Shown here one piece after another: positions 36,933 to 45,970 of a stretch of 64,000 nucleotides of DNA (positions are counted from its first letter, which is position 1; every line of letters starts with the position of its first letter). The notes beneath the pieces are model-generated. The model had not been told where the DNA came from and made no database searches. It worked only from the letters and a program-made list of their open reading frames with translations. The translations under genes and the position numbers were made by a program. Source of the DNA: Cytophagales bacterium UBA2561 (lineage in GTDB: Bacteria; Bacteroidota; Bacteroidia; Cytophagales; Thermoflexibacteraceae); NCBI GenBank assembly GCA_002340355.1, contig DDLX01000008.1, positions 1 through 64,000 of the forward strand. Reading direction: 5' to 3'.

Positions 36933-37388
36933 ATGATAAATATAACTAGTTTTAAAATAATCGGAATACAGATTAGAACAACTAATAAAAACGAACAGGC
37001 ATCCAAAGATTTAGGAAAACTTTGGGAACAGTTTTACACTCAAGATATTTCGAGTCAAATTCCAAATAAAGAGTGTGATGAAATCTATTCCATCTACACA
37101 GATTATGAATCTGATTATAAGGGAAAATACACATCCATTATAGGACTAAAAGTAAATTCACTTGACCAAATTCCAGAAGGCTTAGTCGGACGAGAGTTCA
37201 AAGGAGGAAAGTATCAGAAATTCCTAGCCAAAGGACAAATGCCTCATGCTGTAGTAAAGATGTGGCAAGAAATTTGGCAAAAGGATAAGAAGTTAAATCG
37301 AAAATATACCGTAGATTTTGAAGTTTATAGACAAGAATCAAATAATATAGAAAATCCTGAAGTAGCAATTTATATAGCAACCGAGTAA
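36933..37388 (+). CDS. GyrI-like/effector-binding domain protein
   Basis: 151 residues without an HTH. The fold follows the AraC effector-binding (GyrI-like) type: two repeated beta-alpha-beta units with IIGIQIRTTNKNEQASKDLG near the start and EIYSIYTDYESDYKGKYTSI in the first half, and YTVDFEVYRQ near the end. Such stand-alone domains bind small hydrophobic compounds, and some inhibit gyrase; no direct evidence for either here. It is 87 bases ahead of ileS, but no promoter for ileS is obvious, so co-transcription is possible. Confidence 0.8.
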   Translation: MINITSFKIIGIQIRTTNKNEQASKDLGKLWEQFYTQDISSQIPNKECDEIYSIYTDYESDYKGKYTSIIGLKVNSLDQIPEGLVGREFKGGKYQKFLAKGQMPHAVVKMWQEIWQKDKKLNRKYTVDFEVYRQESNNIENPEVAIYIATE

Positions 37389-37475
37389 AAAATTTCGTAA
37401 TATTGAGGTTTGATTAATGAGAACTCAGAAATCTAATAAATATCCGTTTTTAGGGCGGAAATTCATTTCTAAATC

Positions 37476-40400
37476 ATGGCAGAGAAATACAAAGAGTATA
37501 AAAATGTAAGCCTGCCCGAAGTCAATCGGGAAGTCCTTCAATTTTGGCAAAAAAATCACATTTTTGAGAAATCAATAAGCAGTCGTGAAGGAAAAAAGTC
37601 ATTTGTCTTCTACGAAGGTCCTCCGTCTGCCAACGGAATGCCAGGGATTCATCATGTAATGGCACGGGCTATTAAAGATATTTTTTGTCGTTATAAAACA
37701 CTCAAAGGTTTTCAGGTCAAGCGCAAAGGTGGCTGGGATACGCACGGCTTACCCGTTGAGTTACAGGTAGAAAAGGAGCTTGGAATTACGAAGGAAGACA
37801 TCGGTACAAAAATCTCCGTTGAAGAATACAATCAGAAATGTCGGGAAGCCGTCATGAAATACAAAAGTGTTTGGGATGACCTCACCGAACGCATTGGCTA
37901 CTGGGTAGATTTGGATAATCCCTACATTACATTTGAAAATGATTATATTGAGTCGTGTTGGTCATTGTTGAAAAAACTACACGAAAAAGATTTATTATAT
38001 AAAGGTTATACGATTCAACCGTATTCGCCCGCCGCAGGGACAGGATTAAGCTCTCACGAATTAAATCAACCAGGGTGTTATCGAGATGTAAAAGATACTT
38101 CGATTGTTGCACAATTTAAGATAAAAAATACAGAAAATGACTATTTTCTTGCATGGACAACTACACCTTGGACATTGTCTTCGAATACGTGTTTGGTTGT
38201 AGGGAAAAATATTGATTATGTCAAAATCAAGACAACCAATCAATATACACACCAGCCGATAAATGTCATTTTAGCCAAAAAGTTAGTTAATAAGGTATTC
38301 GGAAATACTTATATTTTAGAGTCCGAATTTAATCCAAAAAACAAAAAACATAAGCGTAAAATTACCTATACCATCGAGGAGGAGTTTAAAGGCTCTGAAT
38401 TAGTGGGAACAGCTTATGAACAATTGATGCCTTACGTTCAACCAACTGAAAATCAAGAAAATGCTTTTAAAGTAATTTTGGGTGATTTTGTAACTACGGA
38501 TGATGGTACAGGTATTGTTCATGCCGCTCCAACTTTTGGTGCAGATGACTTTCGAGTAGCTCAACAAAACAACGTTCCTGCCATAACTGTAACCGATGAA
38601 AATGGGGAAGTCATGCCTTTGGTTGATAAAAAAGGACGTTTTGTAAAAGAAGTAACCGATTATCCAGAGTATTTTGTAAAGGCAGAATATTATCCCGAAG
38701 AAGTCCAAAATGCTCCTGATTTCAAACCTACTGATGTCTTGATTGCCATTCAGTTAAAGGAAGAAAACAAAGCATTTAAAGTAGAAAAATACGAACACTC
38801 CTACCCCCATTGTTGGCGTACCGATAAGCCTGTTTTGTACTATCCTTTATCTTCTTGGTTTATTCGAACAACTTCTTTGAAAAGTCGATTGGTTGAGTTG
38901 AATAATACCATCAATTGGAAACCCAAATCAACAGGCGAGGGACGTTTTGGAAATTGGTTGGAAAATCTGGTAGATTGGAACTTATCCCGTTCTCGATATT
39001 GGGGAACTCCTCTACCAATTTGGCGAACCGAAGATAATTCAGAAGAGCGTTGTATTGGCTCAATCTCAGAACTCCAAACCGAAATCGAAAAGGCTCGTGA
39101 AGCAGGTTTTGAAAATCCTGAAAATGTCGAAGATTTACATAGACCTTACGTAGATAATATTACGTTGGTAAGTGCATCAGGAAAACCGATGTTTCGAGAA
39201 ACTGACTTAATTGATGTTTGGTTTGATTCGGGGGCAATGCCTTACGCTCAATGGCATTATCCTTTTGAAAATGACGATATTTTTAAGGAAAGTTATCCTG
39301 CTGATTTTATTTCCGAGGGAGTTGACCAAACTCGTGGTTGGTTCTTTACCCTTCATGCCTTAGCAGGATTGATTTTCGATAGTGTTGCTTTCAAAAATGT
39401 GGTTTCAACAGGGTTAGTTTTGGACGAAAAAGGGGAAAAAATGTCCAAACGGAAGGGCAATGTTATTGACCCATTCGAAGCCCTAAAAGAACACGGAGCC
39501 GACCCCATTCGATGGTATATGATGGTCAATTCCAATCCTTGGGATAACCTCAAATTTAGCTTGACGGGATTGGATGAAGTCAAACGCCGATTTTTTGGAA
39601 CACTCAAGAATACGTATGGCTTTTTTGCATTGTATGCCAATTTGGACAATTTCCAATATCAGGAGGCTAAAATTCCTGTTACGGAACGCACTGAAAGTGA
39701 CCGTTGGATTATTTCCAAATTAAACTCTTTAATCAAAATAGTGGATGAAGCCTATGCCGATTACGAACCTACGAAAGTTGCAAGGGCAATTCAAGATTTT
39801 ACGATTGATGACCTCAGCAATTGGTATATTCGACTGAATCGAAAACGTTTCTGGAAAGGTGATTATGGGATAGATAAAATGGCAGCTTATCAAACTCTTT
39901 ATGAGTGTTTAGAGACGATTGCCAAATTAATGTCTCCAATTGCACCTTTTTATTCCGAGCAAATTTACCAAGATTTGAATGCGGTAAGTTCCAAAGAATC
40001 AGCCGAATCGATACATTTGAGTTTGATGCCTGAAGTCAATGAAGACGAAATTGATTTGCAATTGGAGGAAAAAATGACCTTAGCCCAAAATGTTTCCTCT
40101 TTGACTCATTCACTTCGTAAACAACAAAAAATTAAGGTTCGTCAGCCTTTGGAAAAAGTGTTAGTTCCTGCACTTAATGAAAATACGAAAACCTATTTGA
40201 ATGAAGTTGCTGAATTAATCAAAACGGAAGTGAACGTCAAAGCCGTTGAGATTTTGGAAGATGATGCGGGGATTTTGGTCAAAAAAGCCAAACCTAACTT
40301 CCGAAAATTAGGGCAACAATTCGGCAAAAAAATGAAGTTGATTACGCCACAAATCAACAAAATGTCTCAAGATGACATCAAAACTTTAGAGCAAACAGGT

Positions 40401-40805
40401 GAATTTATCATTGATTTGGATGGTGAGAAAGTCACTTTAACCCCTGAAGATGTGTTAATTACGACTCAAGATATTGATGGTTGGTTGATTGCTCAGGAAG
40501 GAAGTTTGACGGTTGCTTTGGATATTACCATCACAGATGAACTCCGAAAAGAAGGCATTGCTCGTGATTTGGTAAATCGAATTCAAAACCTGCGAAAATC
40601 GAAAGGTTTGGAAGTTCAGGATAAAATTAAGGTTGAAATTGCCAATGCTGAACCAACTGTTTTACAAGCCATTGAAAGTCATAAAGATTACATTTGTTTG
40701 GAAACACAGGCAGTTATTTTGAATTTTGCGGATAATCTTACCGAAGCCGATGAACTCGAAATTGATGAGTTTAAGTTTTTGGTTACGATAACAGTTGAAA
40801 AATAA
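37476..40805 (+). CDS. ileS: Isoleucyl-tRNA synthetase (HIGH motif reads GIHH)
   Basis: 1109 residues, a long class I synthetase. The HIGH region reads SANGMPGIHHVMARAIKDIF: residues 57-60 are Gly-Ile-His-His, first and third positions swapped relative to HIGH. The KMSKS loop reads EKMSKRKGNVIDP near residue 660. GGWDTHGLPVELQVEKELGI marks the catalytic core, the editing (CP1) domain lies at about 190-400 (AWTTTPWTLSSNTCLVVG), and the C-terminal anticodon-binding region follows from 750. It is of the eukaryote-like type 2. A GxHH form in type 2 IleRS has been linked to strong mupirocin resistance. It ends in a hairpin terminator. Confidence 0.97.
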   Translation: MAEKYKEYKNVSLPEVNREVLQFWQKNHIFEKSISSREGKKSFVFYEGPPSANGMPGIHHVMARAIKDIFCRYKTLKGFQVKRKGGWDTHGLPVELQVEKELGITKEDIGTKISVEEYNQKCREAVMKYKSVWDDLTERIGYWVDLDNPYITFENDYIESCWSLLKKLHEKDLLYKGYTIQPYSPAAGTGLSSHELNQPGCYRDVKDTSIVAQFKIKNTENDYFLAWTTTPWTLSSNTCLVVGKNIDYVKIKTTNQYTHQPINVILAKKLVNKVFGNTYILESEFNPKNKKHKRKITYTIEEEFKGSELVGTAYEQLMPYVQPTENQENAFKVILGDFVTTDDGTGIVHAAPTFGADDFRVAQQNNVPAITVTDENGEVMPLVDKKGRFVKEVTDYPEYFVKAEYYPEEVQNAPDFKPTDVLIAIQLKEENKAFKVEKYEHSYPHCWRTDKPVLYYPLSSWFIRTTSLKSRLVELNNTINWKPKSTGEGRFGNWLENLVDWNLSRSRYWGTPLPIWRTEDNSEERCIGSISELQTEIEKAREAGFENPENVEDLHRPYVDNITLVSASGKPMFRETDLIDVWFDSGAMPYAQWHYPFENDDIFKESYPADFISEGVDQTRGWFFTLHALAGLIFDSVAFKNVVSTGLVLDEKGEKMSKRKGNVIDPFEALKEHGADPIRWYMMVNSNPWDNLKFSLTGLDEVKRRFFGTLKNTYGFFALYANLDNFQYQEAKIPVTERTESDRWIISKLNSLIKIVDEAYADYEPTKVARAIQDFTIDDLSNWYIRLNRKRFWKGDYGIDKMAAYQTLYECLETIAKLMSPIAPFYSEQIYQDLNAVSSKESAESIHLSLMPEVNEDEIDLQLEEKMTLAQNVSSLTHSLRKQQKIKVRQPLEKVLVPALNENTKTYLNEVAELIKTEVNVKAVEILEDDAGILVKKAKPNFRKLGQQFGKKMKLITPQINKMSQDDIKTLEQTGEFIIDLDGEKVTLTPEDVLITTQDIDGWLIAQEGSLTVALDITITDELRKEGIARDLVNRIQNLRKSKGLEVQDKIKVEIANAEPTVLQAIESHKDYICLETQAVILNFADNLTEADELEIDEFKFLVTITVEK

Positions 40806-40830
40806 ATTTCTGGGAATCAATATTTTAAAC

Positions 40831-40862
40831 CCGTCAAGTTTTCAAAACCTGACGGTTTTTTT
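40831..40862 (+). terminator. Rho-independent terminator after ileS
   Basis: CCGTCA with TGACGG, extended inward by AGTTTT with AAAACC, and a run of seven Ts after the stem. The loop part resembles the REP-like palindrome family (AGTTTTCAAAAC). Confidence 0.85.
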
Positions 40863-40984
40863 ATGTAGACGAATTTGATTTTGTACACTGAGCTTGACCA
40901 AAGATTATAAGAGGTTGCTTAGTACATGACGATTCAGTTAAACGCAGTAGCGACCGAATGGGAGCTATTGCCGTTTTAGCCTTT

Positions 40985-41014
40985 GTTGTGTGTAGTTTTC
41001 TTTCATATTAGTTA
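40985..41014. repeat. Inverted repeat, left boundary of a possible gene cassette
   Basis: GTTGTGTGTAGTTT followed by an eight-base spacer and ATTAGTTA. The mirror copy lies at 41669-41697. The pair encloses exactly one gene. Confidence 0.6.
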
Positions 41015-41043
41015 TTACTCTTAAATCTCTTTCGAATAAAATA

Positions 41044-41649
41044 TCATTTTTTGTTCTTTGAAAGTTGAAGTACTATGGATTTGTTCAGTGACTGATAATC
41101 AAAATAATCCGTATGCTTTGTAATTTTTTCATTTTTAAACTCCAAGACTGTAATACCTTTTGTTGAAACAGTTATGTTATTCAGCGATTGTCCTCCAAAA
41201 AATGCTTCTGTTCCAGTCATTTTTGAATCAACGTACAATACGACATTATCATTTGATTCGAAAATGTAGGTGATATTTATTTTGAAATCAATATCCTCAC
41301 TTGGCGTCCCCCTATCCATATATTCAACAAAATTAGAAATGCCCTCAATATGTTTAGGCAATCCTTGTTTATCATCAACTGTTGGGTCTGAAAAAACAAA
41401 TTCATCAGCAACGAGTGACTTGACTGTATCATAATCTTTGTTATATAAGGAATGGTAATATTTTTTCGCTAAGCTAACTTGAACATTAAAGTGTTCTTGT
41501 TTTAGATTAAGATTTTCATTATTAGTTTTTTCTTTTGTCATTGTTTCGGATTCTTGTTTCTTTTCATTTTTGTTAAAGTTCACAATGTAATATGTCATTA
41601 AACTTCCAAATAGAGCACCAATGAGTACTCCTAAAAAAAATTTTTTCAT
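41044..41649 (-). CDS. NTF2/SnoaL-like protein with N-terminal membrane anchor
   Basis: 201 residues. The first 24 are a membrane helix (FFLGVLIGALFGSLMTYYIV), then a polar linker rich in Lys, Glu and Asn to about 55. Residues 60-195 have the cone-shaped NTF2-like fold (AKKYYHSLYNKDYDTVKSLV, then DEFVFSDPTVDDKQGLPKHI, then NITYIFESNDNVVLYVDSKM). It is a family of diverse ketosteroid-isomerase-like folds; no catalytic residues can be assigned. It sits alone between inverted repeats 40985-41014 and 41669-41697, like a captured cassette. Base use is slightly richer in G and C in the left flank than in its neighbours. Confidence 0.7.
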   Translation of the reverse strand: MKKFFLGVLIGALFGSLMTYYIVNFNKNEKKQESETMTKEKTNNENLNLKQEHFNVQVSLAKKYYHSLYNKDYDTVKSLVADEFVFSDPTVDDKQGLPKHIEGISNFVEYMDRGTPSEDIDFKINITYIFESNDNVVLYVDSKMTGTEAFFGGQSLNNITVSTKGITVLEFKNEKITKHTDYFDYQSLNKSIVLQLSKNKK

Positions 41650-41668
41650 CTCATTATCTTCTAATAGT

Positions 41669-41697
41669 TAACTAATCCGTTCTAAATTACACACAAC
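41669..41697. repeat. Inverted repeat, right boundary of a possible gene cassette
   Basis: TAACTAAT, a seven-base spacer, then AAATTACACACAAC. Read on the minus strand it matches the left copy at GTTGTGTGTA, TTT and ATTAGTTA, so 21-22 of about 29 bases agree. Confidence 0.6.
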
Positions 41698-42092
41698 GCT
41701 AGCATAAAGTTACGTTTTTAATGTGATTTATGCAATGTTATGAATTGTTTTTGTGCGTCTCAAAAATAATTTATCAACGCCCAAATATACGTAATTGTGG
41801 ATATTTTTCCATTACAAAGTAGGTATATCCAATTTTTTGATGAGCATAAAATAAATATATTAAAATATTGTAAATCAGAAAGTTATTAGGTGATTTTGCA
41901 GAATTATAAAAATATGGCAAAACGTATTACACTATGGATATTCAAAAACTGGTCAATGAATTTAAACAAAAATCGCCCTCTTGATTTTCAATAAGTTATA
42001 AATTTGGTGCGGAAGCCCTAAAGTTGAATTCCTATTTTTGGAAACATCCCATTTTTTTAGTATATTTCTTACCAAACAAATCGCATCAAATT
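41698..42092. other. Intergenic DNA with hairpin and two promoter-like elements
   Basis: Just outside the right repeat is a hairpin-prone stretch, CTAGCATAAA against TTTATGCAATG. TAAATTTG (41999-42006) and TATTTTTG (42033-42040) precede the nuclease-like gene; the second best suits the ATG at 42093. A 16-codon open frame near 41934 is too short to call. Confidence 0.45.
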
Positions 42093-42713
42093 ATGGCTTT
42101 TTCTGATTTTAAAAGTGTACTGGAAGTTGCTCAAAAATATAACTTAAAAACAGGCAATCGTCGTTTTTTGGAGTCGAATTTGTCGCTGTCTTTGCCTCAA
42201 TATTTTTGGGATGATTTGGAGTATTCTCTAAATACCAAAAAACCGAATCCCAGTGAAATAGCTTTGTCTGAAAACTTCATCTCTCCAATTATTCGGTACG
42301 TGGCACGTCGTCATCCGCATTTGATTTTTTGGAGTCGAGAATACGATTTAAATGTGGATGAAGTTTTGTGTGGAAAACCTGATTACTTATTTTCTTATAA
42401 TCCTGAACCTCAGTTTTTTGCTCTTGGAAACCCATTAGTTTGTGTGGCAGAAGCCAAAGTTGAGAAGTTTGGTGAGGCATGGGGACAAAATTTAGCTGAA
42501 ATGGTGGCTTGTCAAAAATTAAATCCTGAAATTACAATCTATGGCTGGACGACTAACGGCGATATTTGGCAATTTGGAAAATTAGAAGGCAATATTTTTA
42601 CCCAAGATTCTCGTTCGTATTCACTAACTACACAAGCCGAACAAATTGCAGGGATTTTGGATTGGATTTTTGCTGATGCCGTCCGACAAGCCGAAAATTA
42701 TTTGAAAAATTAG
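42093..42713 (+). CDS. PD-(D/E)XK nuclease-like protein
   Basis: 206 residues from the ATG at 42093 (MAFSDFKSVLEVAQKYNLKT); a TTG 23 codons upstream is in frame, but a -7 element lies between them. CGKPDYLFSYNPEPQFF and VCVAEAKVEKFGEAWGQNLA give the Asp...Glu-x-Lys arrangement of restriction-endonuclease-like folds, and the following Gln (EMVACQKL) is also typical. It resembles Bacteroidota and cyanobacterial proteins of unknown role with this fold. No methylase partner is nearby, so a classical restriction system is not indicated. Substrate unknown. Confidence 0.72.
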   Translation: MAFSDFKSVLEVAQKYNLKTGNRRFLESNLSLSLPQYFWDDLEYSLNTKKPNPSEIALSENFISPIIRYVARRHPHLIFWSREYDLNVDEVLCGKPDYLFSYNPEPQFFALGNPLVCVAEAKVEKFGEAWGQNLAEMVACQKLNPEITIYGWTTNGDIWQFGKLEGNIFTQDSRSYSLTTQAEQIAGILDWIFADAVRQAENYLKN

Positions 42714-42736
42714 ACATAAAATATTCATTATCAAAA

Positions 42737-42769
42737 CTATAAGGTTTTCGGAAACCTTATAGGTTTTTT
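42737..42769 (+). terminator. Terminator after the PD-(D/E)XK gene
   Basis: CTATAAGGTTT pairs with AAACCTTATAG (11 bp) and is followed by GGTTTTTT. Confidence 0.85.
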
Positions 42770-42945
42770 ATGCAAATGGGTTTAATTTTATACTAATTTT
42801 TTAATTTATTTTAGTATAAAATGCTTAAAAATTAAAATAATTAGTTTTTCAAAAAAAATCTGATGGATTCTTAATCTAATTGAGATGAAATAGTGTATTT
42901 TGAAATTATTTAAACAAGATCTAAAATACTAATTTTATTTATTAA

Positions 42946-43482
42946 ATGAAAATAGGAATTTTTTTTTGTATTATATTCAGTTTTTATGGAATAAGCTGTG
43001 CCTCGAAAACAAAAACAAAAAATGACCCTACTGATACGTTAAAATACGAAGGTGCATTAATCACATTTGAAGAGGTTAAGACGCTATACAGTGAAAACGC
43101 TCAAATGAAAATTAAGCTTGAAGCACCCTTGCAGTATTCTGACCAAAACGGTGACGTAAGGTATCCGAAGGGGGCAATGGTTACGATGTATAACGAAAAT
43201 GGAATTCGTTCGACTACCTTGAGGGCGGATTCTGCTTTTTATGAAAAAATTCCACGACTTTATACTGCTATTGGTAAGGTGGTCGTTAGAAATCTTATTC
43301 AAAAACAAACTTTACAAACCGACAAATTGCACTGGAATCAAGCCAAACGAGAAATTTATACCGATCAACCTGTTCGAATTACGACTCCTTACGAAATTTT
43401 AGAAGGAATTGGAATGACCTGTGATGAAGATTTTACCGAATATACTATTTGGAAACCTACAGGTATTTTTACAGTGGACTAA
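42946..43482 (+). CDS. lptC: LPS export protein LptC-like lipoprotein
   Basis: 178 residues. The N-terminus MKIGIFFCIIFSFYGISCAS has a lipoprotein-type Cys at position 18, so the protein would be membrane-anchored. The rest is a beta-jellyroll of the LptC/OstA kind (ALITFEEVKTLYSENAQMKI, then NENGIRSTTLRADSAFYEKI, then LQTDKLHWNQAKREIYTDQP). LptC links the LptBFG transporter to the periplasmic bridge; lptB is 27 kb away. It is a single gene, followed by leuD after about 110 bases. The LptC call rests on fold pattern and length. Confidence 0.85.
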   Translation: MKIGIFFCIIFSFYGISCASKTKTKNDPTDTLKYEGALITFEEVKTLYSENAQMKIKLEAPLQYSDQNGDVRYPKGAMVTMYNENGIRSTTLRADSAFYEKIPRLYTAIGKVVVRNLIQKQTLQTDKLHWNQAKREIYTDQPVRITTPYEILEGIGMTCDEDFTEYTIWKPTGIFTVD

Positions 43483-43595
43483 ACTCATTTATTTGATTAA
43501 GTCCTCTTTTTTTCGCATTTTTAGCGAACTTTGTCTTGAAGTTATTTAGTAAGGTAATTTGATACGATTTTAATTTTTAGTGCAGATAAAAGCAG

Positions 43596-44189
43596 ATGGA
43601 ACAACAAAAATTTGAAAAATTGCAGTCACGGGCTGTCCCTATCCCAACCGAAAATATTGATACTGACCAAATTATTCCTGCTCGATTTCTAAAAGCTACT
43701 ACACGAGAAGGCTTTGGGGATAAACTTTTTGCCGATTGGAAAAATGACGAAGCAGGTAAGCCTATCCCTGATTTTCCGCTTAATGATTCAAAGTATAGTG
43801 GACAAATCTTGGTAGCAGGTAAGAACTTTGGCTGTGGTTCAAGTCGAGAGCATGCAGCTTGGGCAATTGCAGATTATGGCTTTAAAGTGGTGATTTCCAG
43901 TTTTTTTGCAGATATTTTTAAAAATAACGCCCTCAATAATATGCTTTTACCTTTGCAAGTGTCTGAAAATTTCTTGCAAAATCTATTTCAAGCTATCCAA
44001 GCGGATACGCATGCAAAAATCGAAGTAGATCTAGAAAACCAAACAGTAACTAACTTAGTATCAGGTAATTCAGAAACCTTTGAGATTAATCCTTATAAGA
44101 AAACATGTTTACTCAATGGTTATGATGATTTGGATTATTTACTGAATCAAAAAGAAAATATTGAGGCTTACGAAGCAAAAAGAGCCTAA
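43596..44189 (+). CDS. leuD: 3-isopropylmalate dehydratase small subunit
   Basis: 197 residues, the normal length. The aconitase swivel domain has TENIDTDQIIPARFLKATTR near the start and AGKNFGCGSSREHAAWAIAD near 70. With LeuC it isomerises isopropylmalate in leucine synthesis. leuC is not in the window, although the two are usually neighbours. A terminator follows, and gldG comes next, so leuD appears to be transcribed alone or with lptC. Confidence 0.95.
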   Translation: MEQQKFEKLQSRAVPIPTENIDTDQIIPARFLKATTREGFGDKLFADWKNDEAGKPIPDFPLNDSKYSGQILVAGKNFGCGSSREHAAWAIADYGFKVVISSFFADIFKNNALNNMLLPLQVSENFLQNLFQAIQADTHAKIEVDLENQTVTNLVSGNSETFEINPYKKTCLLNGYDDLDYLLNQKENIEAYEAKRA

Positions 44190-44207
44190 GAACGATTGGG
44201 ACACAAT

Positions 44208-44247
44208 AAACTTACTAGGTTTCGAATACTTAGTAAGTTTTTGTTTT
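44208..44247 (+). terminator. Terminator after leuD
   Basis: AAACTTACTA pairs with TAGTAAGTTT (10 bp), followed by TTGTTTT. Confidence 0.8.
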
Positions 44248-44279
44248 AAAAATCAAAATTTAACACTCATTTAAAAGCG

Positions 44280-45950
44280 ATGAAAAATCCCGTACAACTC
44301 GAACGTTATTTACAATTCATTGCCATCGGCTTATTTTTAGTCTTGATTAATGTGTACGGAGATCGTTTTTTTTTCAGTCTTGACTTGACCGAAGAAAAGC
44401 GATTTACAATTTCGGAAGCTACTAAAAAAACACTCCACAATTTAGATGATGTCGTTTATATTGAAGTCTATTTAGATGGAGACTTGAACGCTTCCTTCCA
44501 GCGTTTACAGAAATCTATACGAGAAACACTTGATCGTTTTCGAATGTATGCGGGAAACCGTTTACAATATAAATTTATTAATCCTGATGCCTTTGAAAAA
44601 CAAGAAGATCGTCAGGGATTTTATCAACAGTTGGTCAATAAAGGGATTCAACCTACCCAGCTTTTTGATACTGAAAATGGGAAACAAATTCAGAAAATTA
44701 TTTTCCCTGCTGCCTCCATTTCATACCAAAATGAAGAACGCTCTGTTCTACTTTTGAAAGGCAATAAAACTGCTACTGCCGAAGAACAATTGAACCAATC
44801 TATCGAAGGATTAGAGTATGAATTTGCTACTATGATCCAAAAAATGTCTCAACAGAAACGATCTGTTATTGCTATCTCAGAAGGGCATAATGAATTGAAT
44901 AATAATCAATTGACAGGTTTATTAAATACATTAAATGAGAGTTATATTGTTGAACGAATCAATTTACAAACCAATTCCTTAGATGGTATTAATGCCGTAA
45001 TTATTCCACAGCCCAAAATACCGTTTTCACCTGTCGAAAAATACCATTTAGATCAATTTATCATGCGTGGTGGAAAGGCATTATTTTTTTTGGATATGGC
45101 ACAAATGAACTTGGATAGTATTTCGATTGGTGGAACATATGCTTTTGGATATGATTTGCAATTAACAGATTTATTATTTCGATATGGTGTTCGACTTAAT
45201 CAGGATTTAGTACAGGATACCGAAATGGGAACAATTATTTTGAATGTAGGAAATTTAGGTAATAAAGCTAATTTACAGCCTGTTCCATTTCCATATTATA
45301 TCAAATTGAATAATTTTGCCAAGCACCCAATTGTTCGAAATCTAAACGGTATTTATGCACAGTTTTTAGGAACAATTGATACGGTCAAAGCGGATGGAAT
45401 TCGGAAGACTCCACTAATTTTCACCAATAAATATTCTCGTACAAAACAACTACCTACAATGGTAAGCTTGGATGAAGTAAAGTTAGAGTTAGATCCTGAA
45501 TTGTACCGAAAAAAATATTTACCAGTGGCGTACCTTTTAGAAGGGAAATTTACTTCTTTATACCGCAATCGTTATGCTCCACAAGGAGTTCAAAATCCAA
45601 AGATTATTCCCCAAAGTCCCGAAACACAAATTTTTGTTTGTACAGATGGCGATATTTTGAAAAATGATTTTGACCCCAAAACTGGTAATCCGTTACCTCT
45701 AGGCTTTGAAAAAACTACTCGTCAAACATTTTCCAATAAAGAATTGATATTAAATACTTTATCTTATATGTTAGATGAGAATGGTTTGATATTGACTAGA
45801 AATAAAGAAATTACTTTGCGACCTCTAGATAAATTTCGGATTGGTGAAGAAAAGGTTTTCTGGCAAACTTTAAACTTAGTTTTACCAATTATATTAGTAT
45901 TAGCCTTTGGCGGATTACGATTTTTCTTGAGAAAAAAGAAATATGAATAG
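44280..45950 (+). CDS. gldG: GldG-like ABC transporter component
   Basis: 556 residues. One membrane helix near the N-terminus (about 11-30) and one near the C-terminus (FWQTLNLVLPIILVLAFGGL, about 528-548) enclose a large periplasmic domain. That domain begins LDLTEEKRFTISEATKKTLH and includes AISEGHNELNNNQLTGLLNT, both typical of GldG, which works with GldF and GldA in gliding. GldF, its usual upstream partner, is not here; leuD is. The two copies may be elsewhere, or the protein may serve another export task. It converges on the NTF2-like gene with only 20 bases between stops. Confidence 0.88.
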   Translation: MKNPVQLERYLQFIAIGLFLVLINVYGDRFFFSLDLTEEKRFTISEATKKTLHNLDDVVYIEVYLDGDLNASFQRLQKSIRETLDRFRMYAGNRLQYKFINPDAFEKQEDRQGFYQQLVNKGIQPTQLFDTENGKQIQKIIFPAASISYQNEERSVLLLKGNKTATAEEQLNQSIEGLEYEFATMIQKMSQQKRSVIAISEGHNELNNNQLTGLLNTLNESYIVERINLQTNSLDGINAVIIPQPKIPFSPVEKYHLDQFIMRGGKALFFLDMAQMNLDSISIGGTYAFGYDLQLTDLLFRYGVRLNQDLVQDTEMGTIILNVGNLGNKANLQPVPFPYYIKLNNFAKHPIVRNLNGIYAQFLGTIDTVKADGIRKTPLIFTNKYSRTKQLPTMVSLDEVKLELDPELYRKKYLPVAYLLEGKFTSLYRNRYAPQGVQNPKIIPQSPETQIFVCTDGDILKNDFDPKTGNPLPLGFEKTTRQTFSNKELILNTLSYMLDENGLILTRNKEITLRPLDKFRIGEEKVFWQTLNLVLPIILVLAFGGLRFFLRKKKYE

Positions 45951-45970
45951 TAATTTAAAATATTAAATAA

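Noticed and set aside
40900..41000. Integron attC site beside the NTF2-like gene
   Set aside because: GTTAAAC fits one core box, but no second core box in the right orientation and distance was found; kept only as an inverted-repeat observation.
41934..41984. 16-codon ORF (MDIQKLVNEFKQKSPS)
   Set aside because: Too short and without promoter, conservation or downstream partner evidence.
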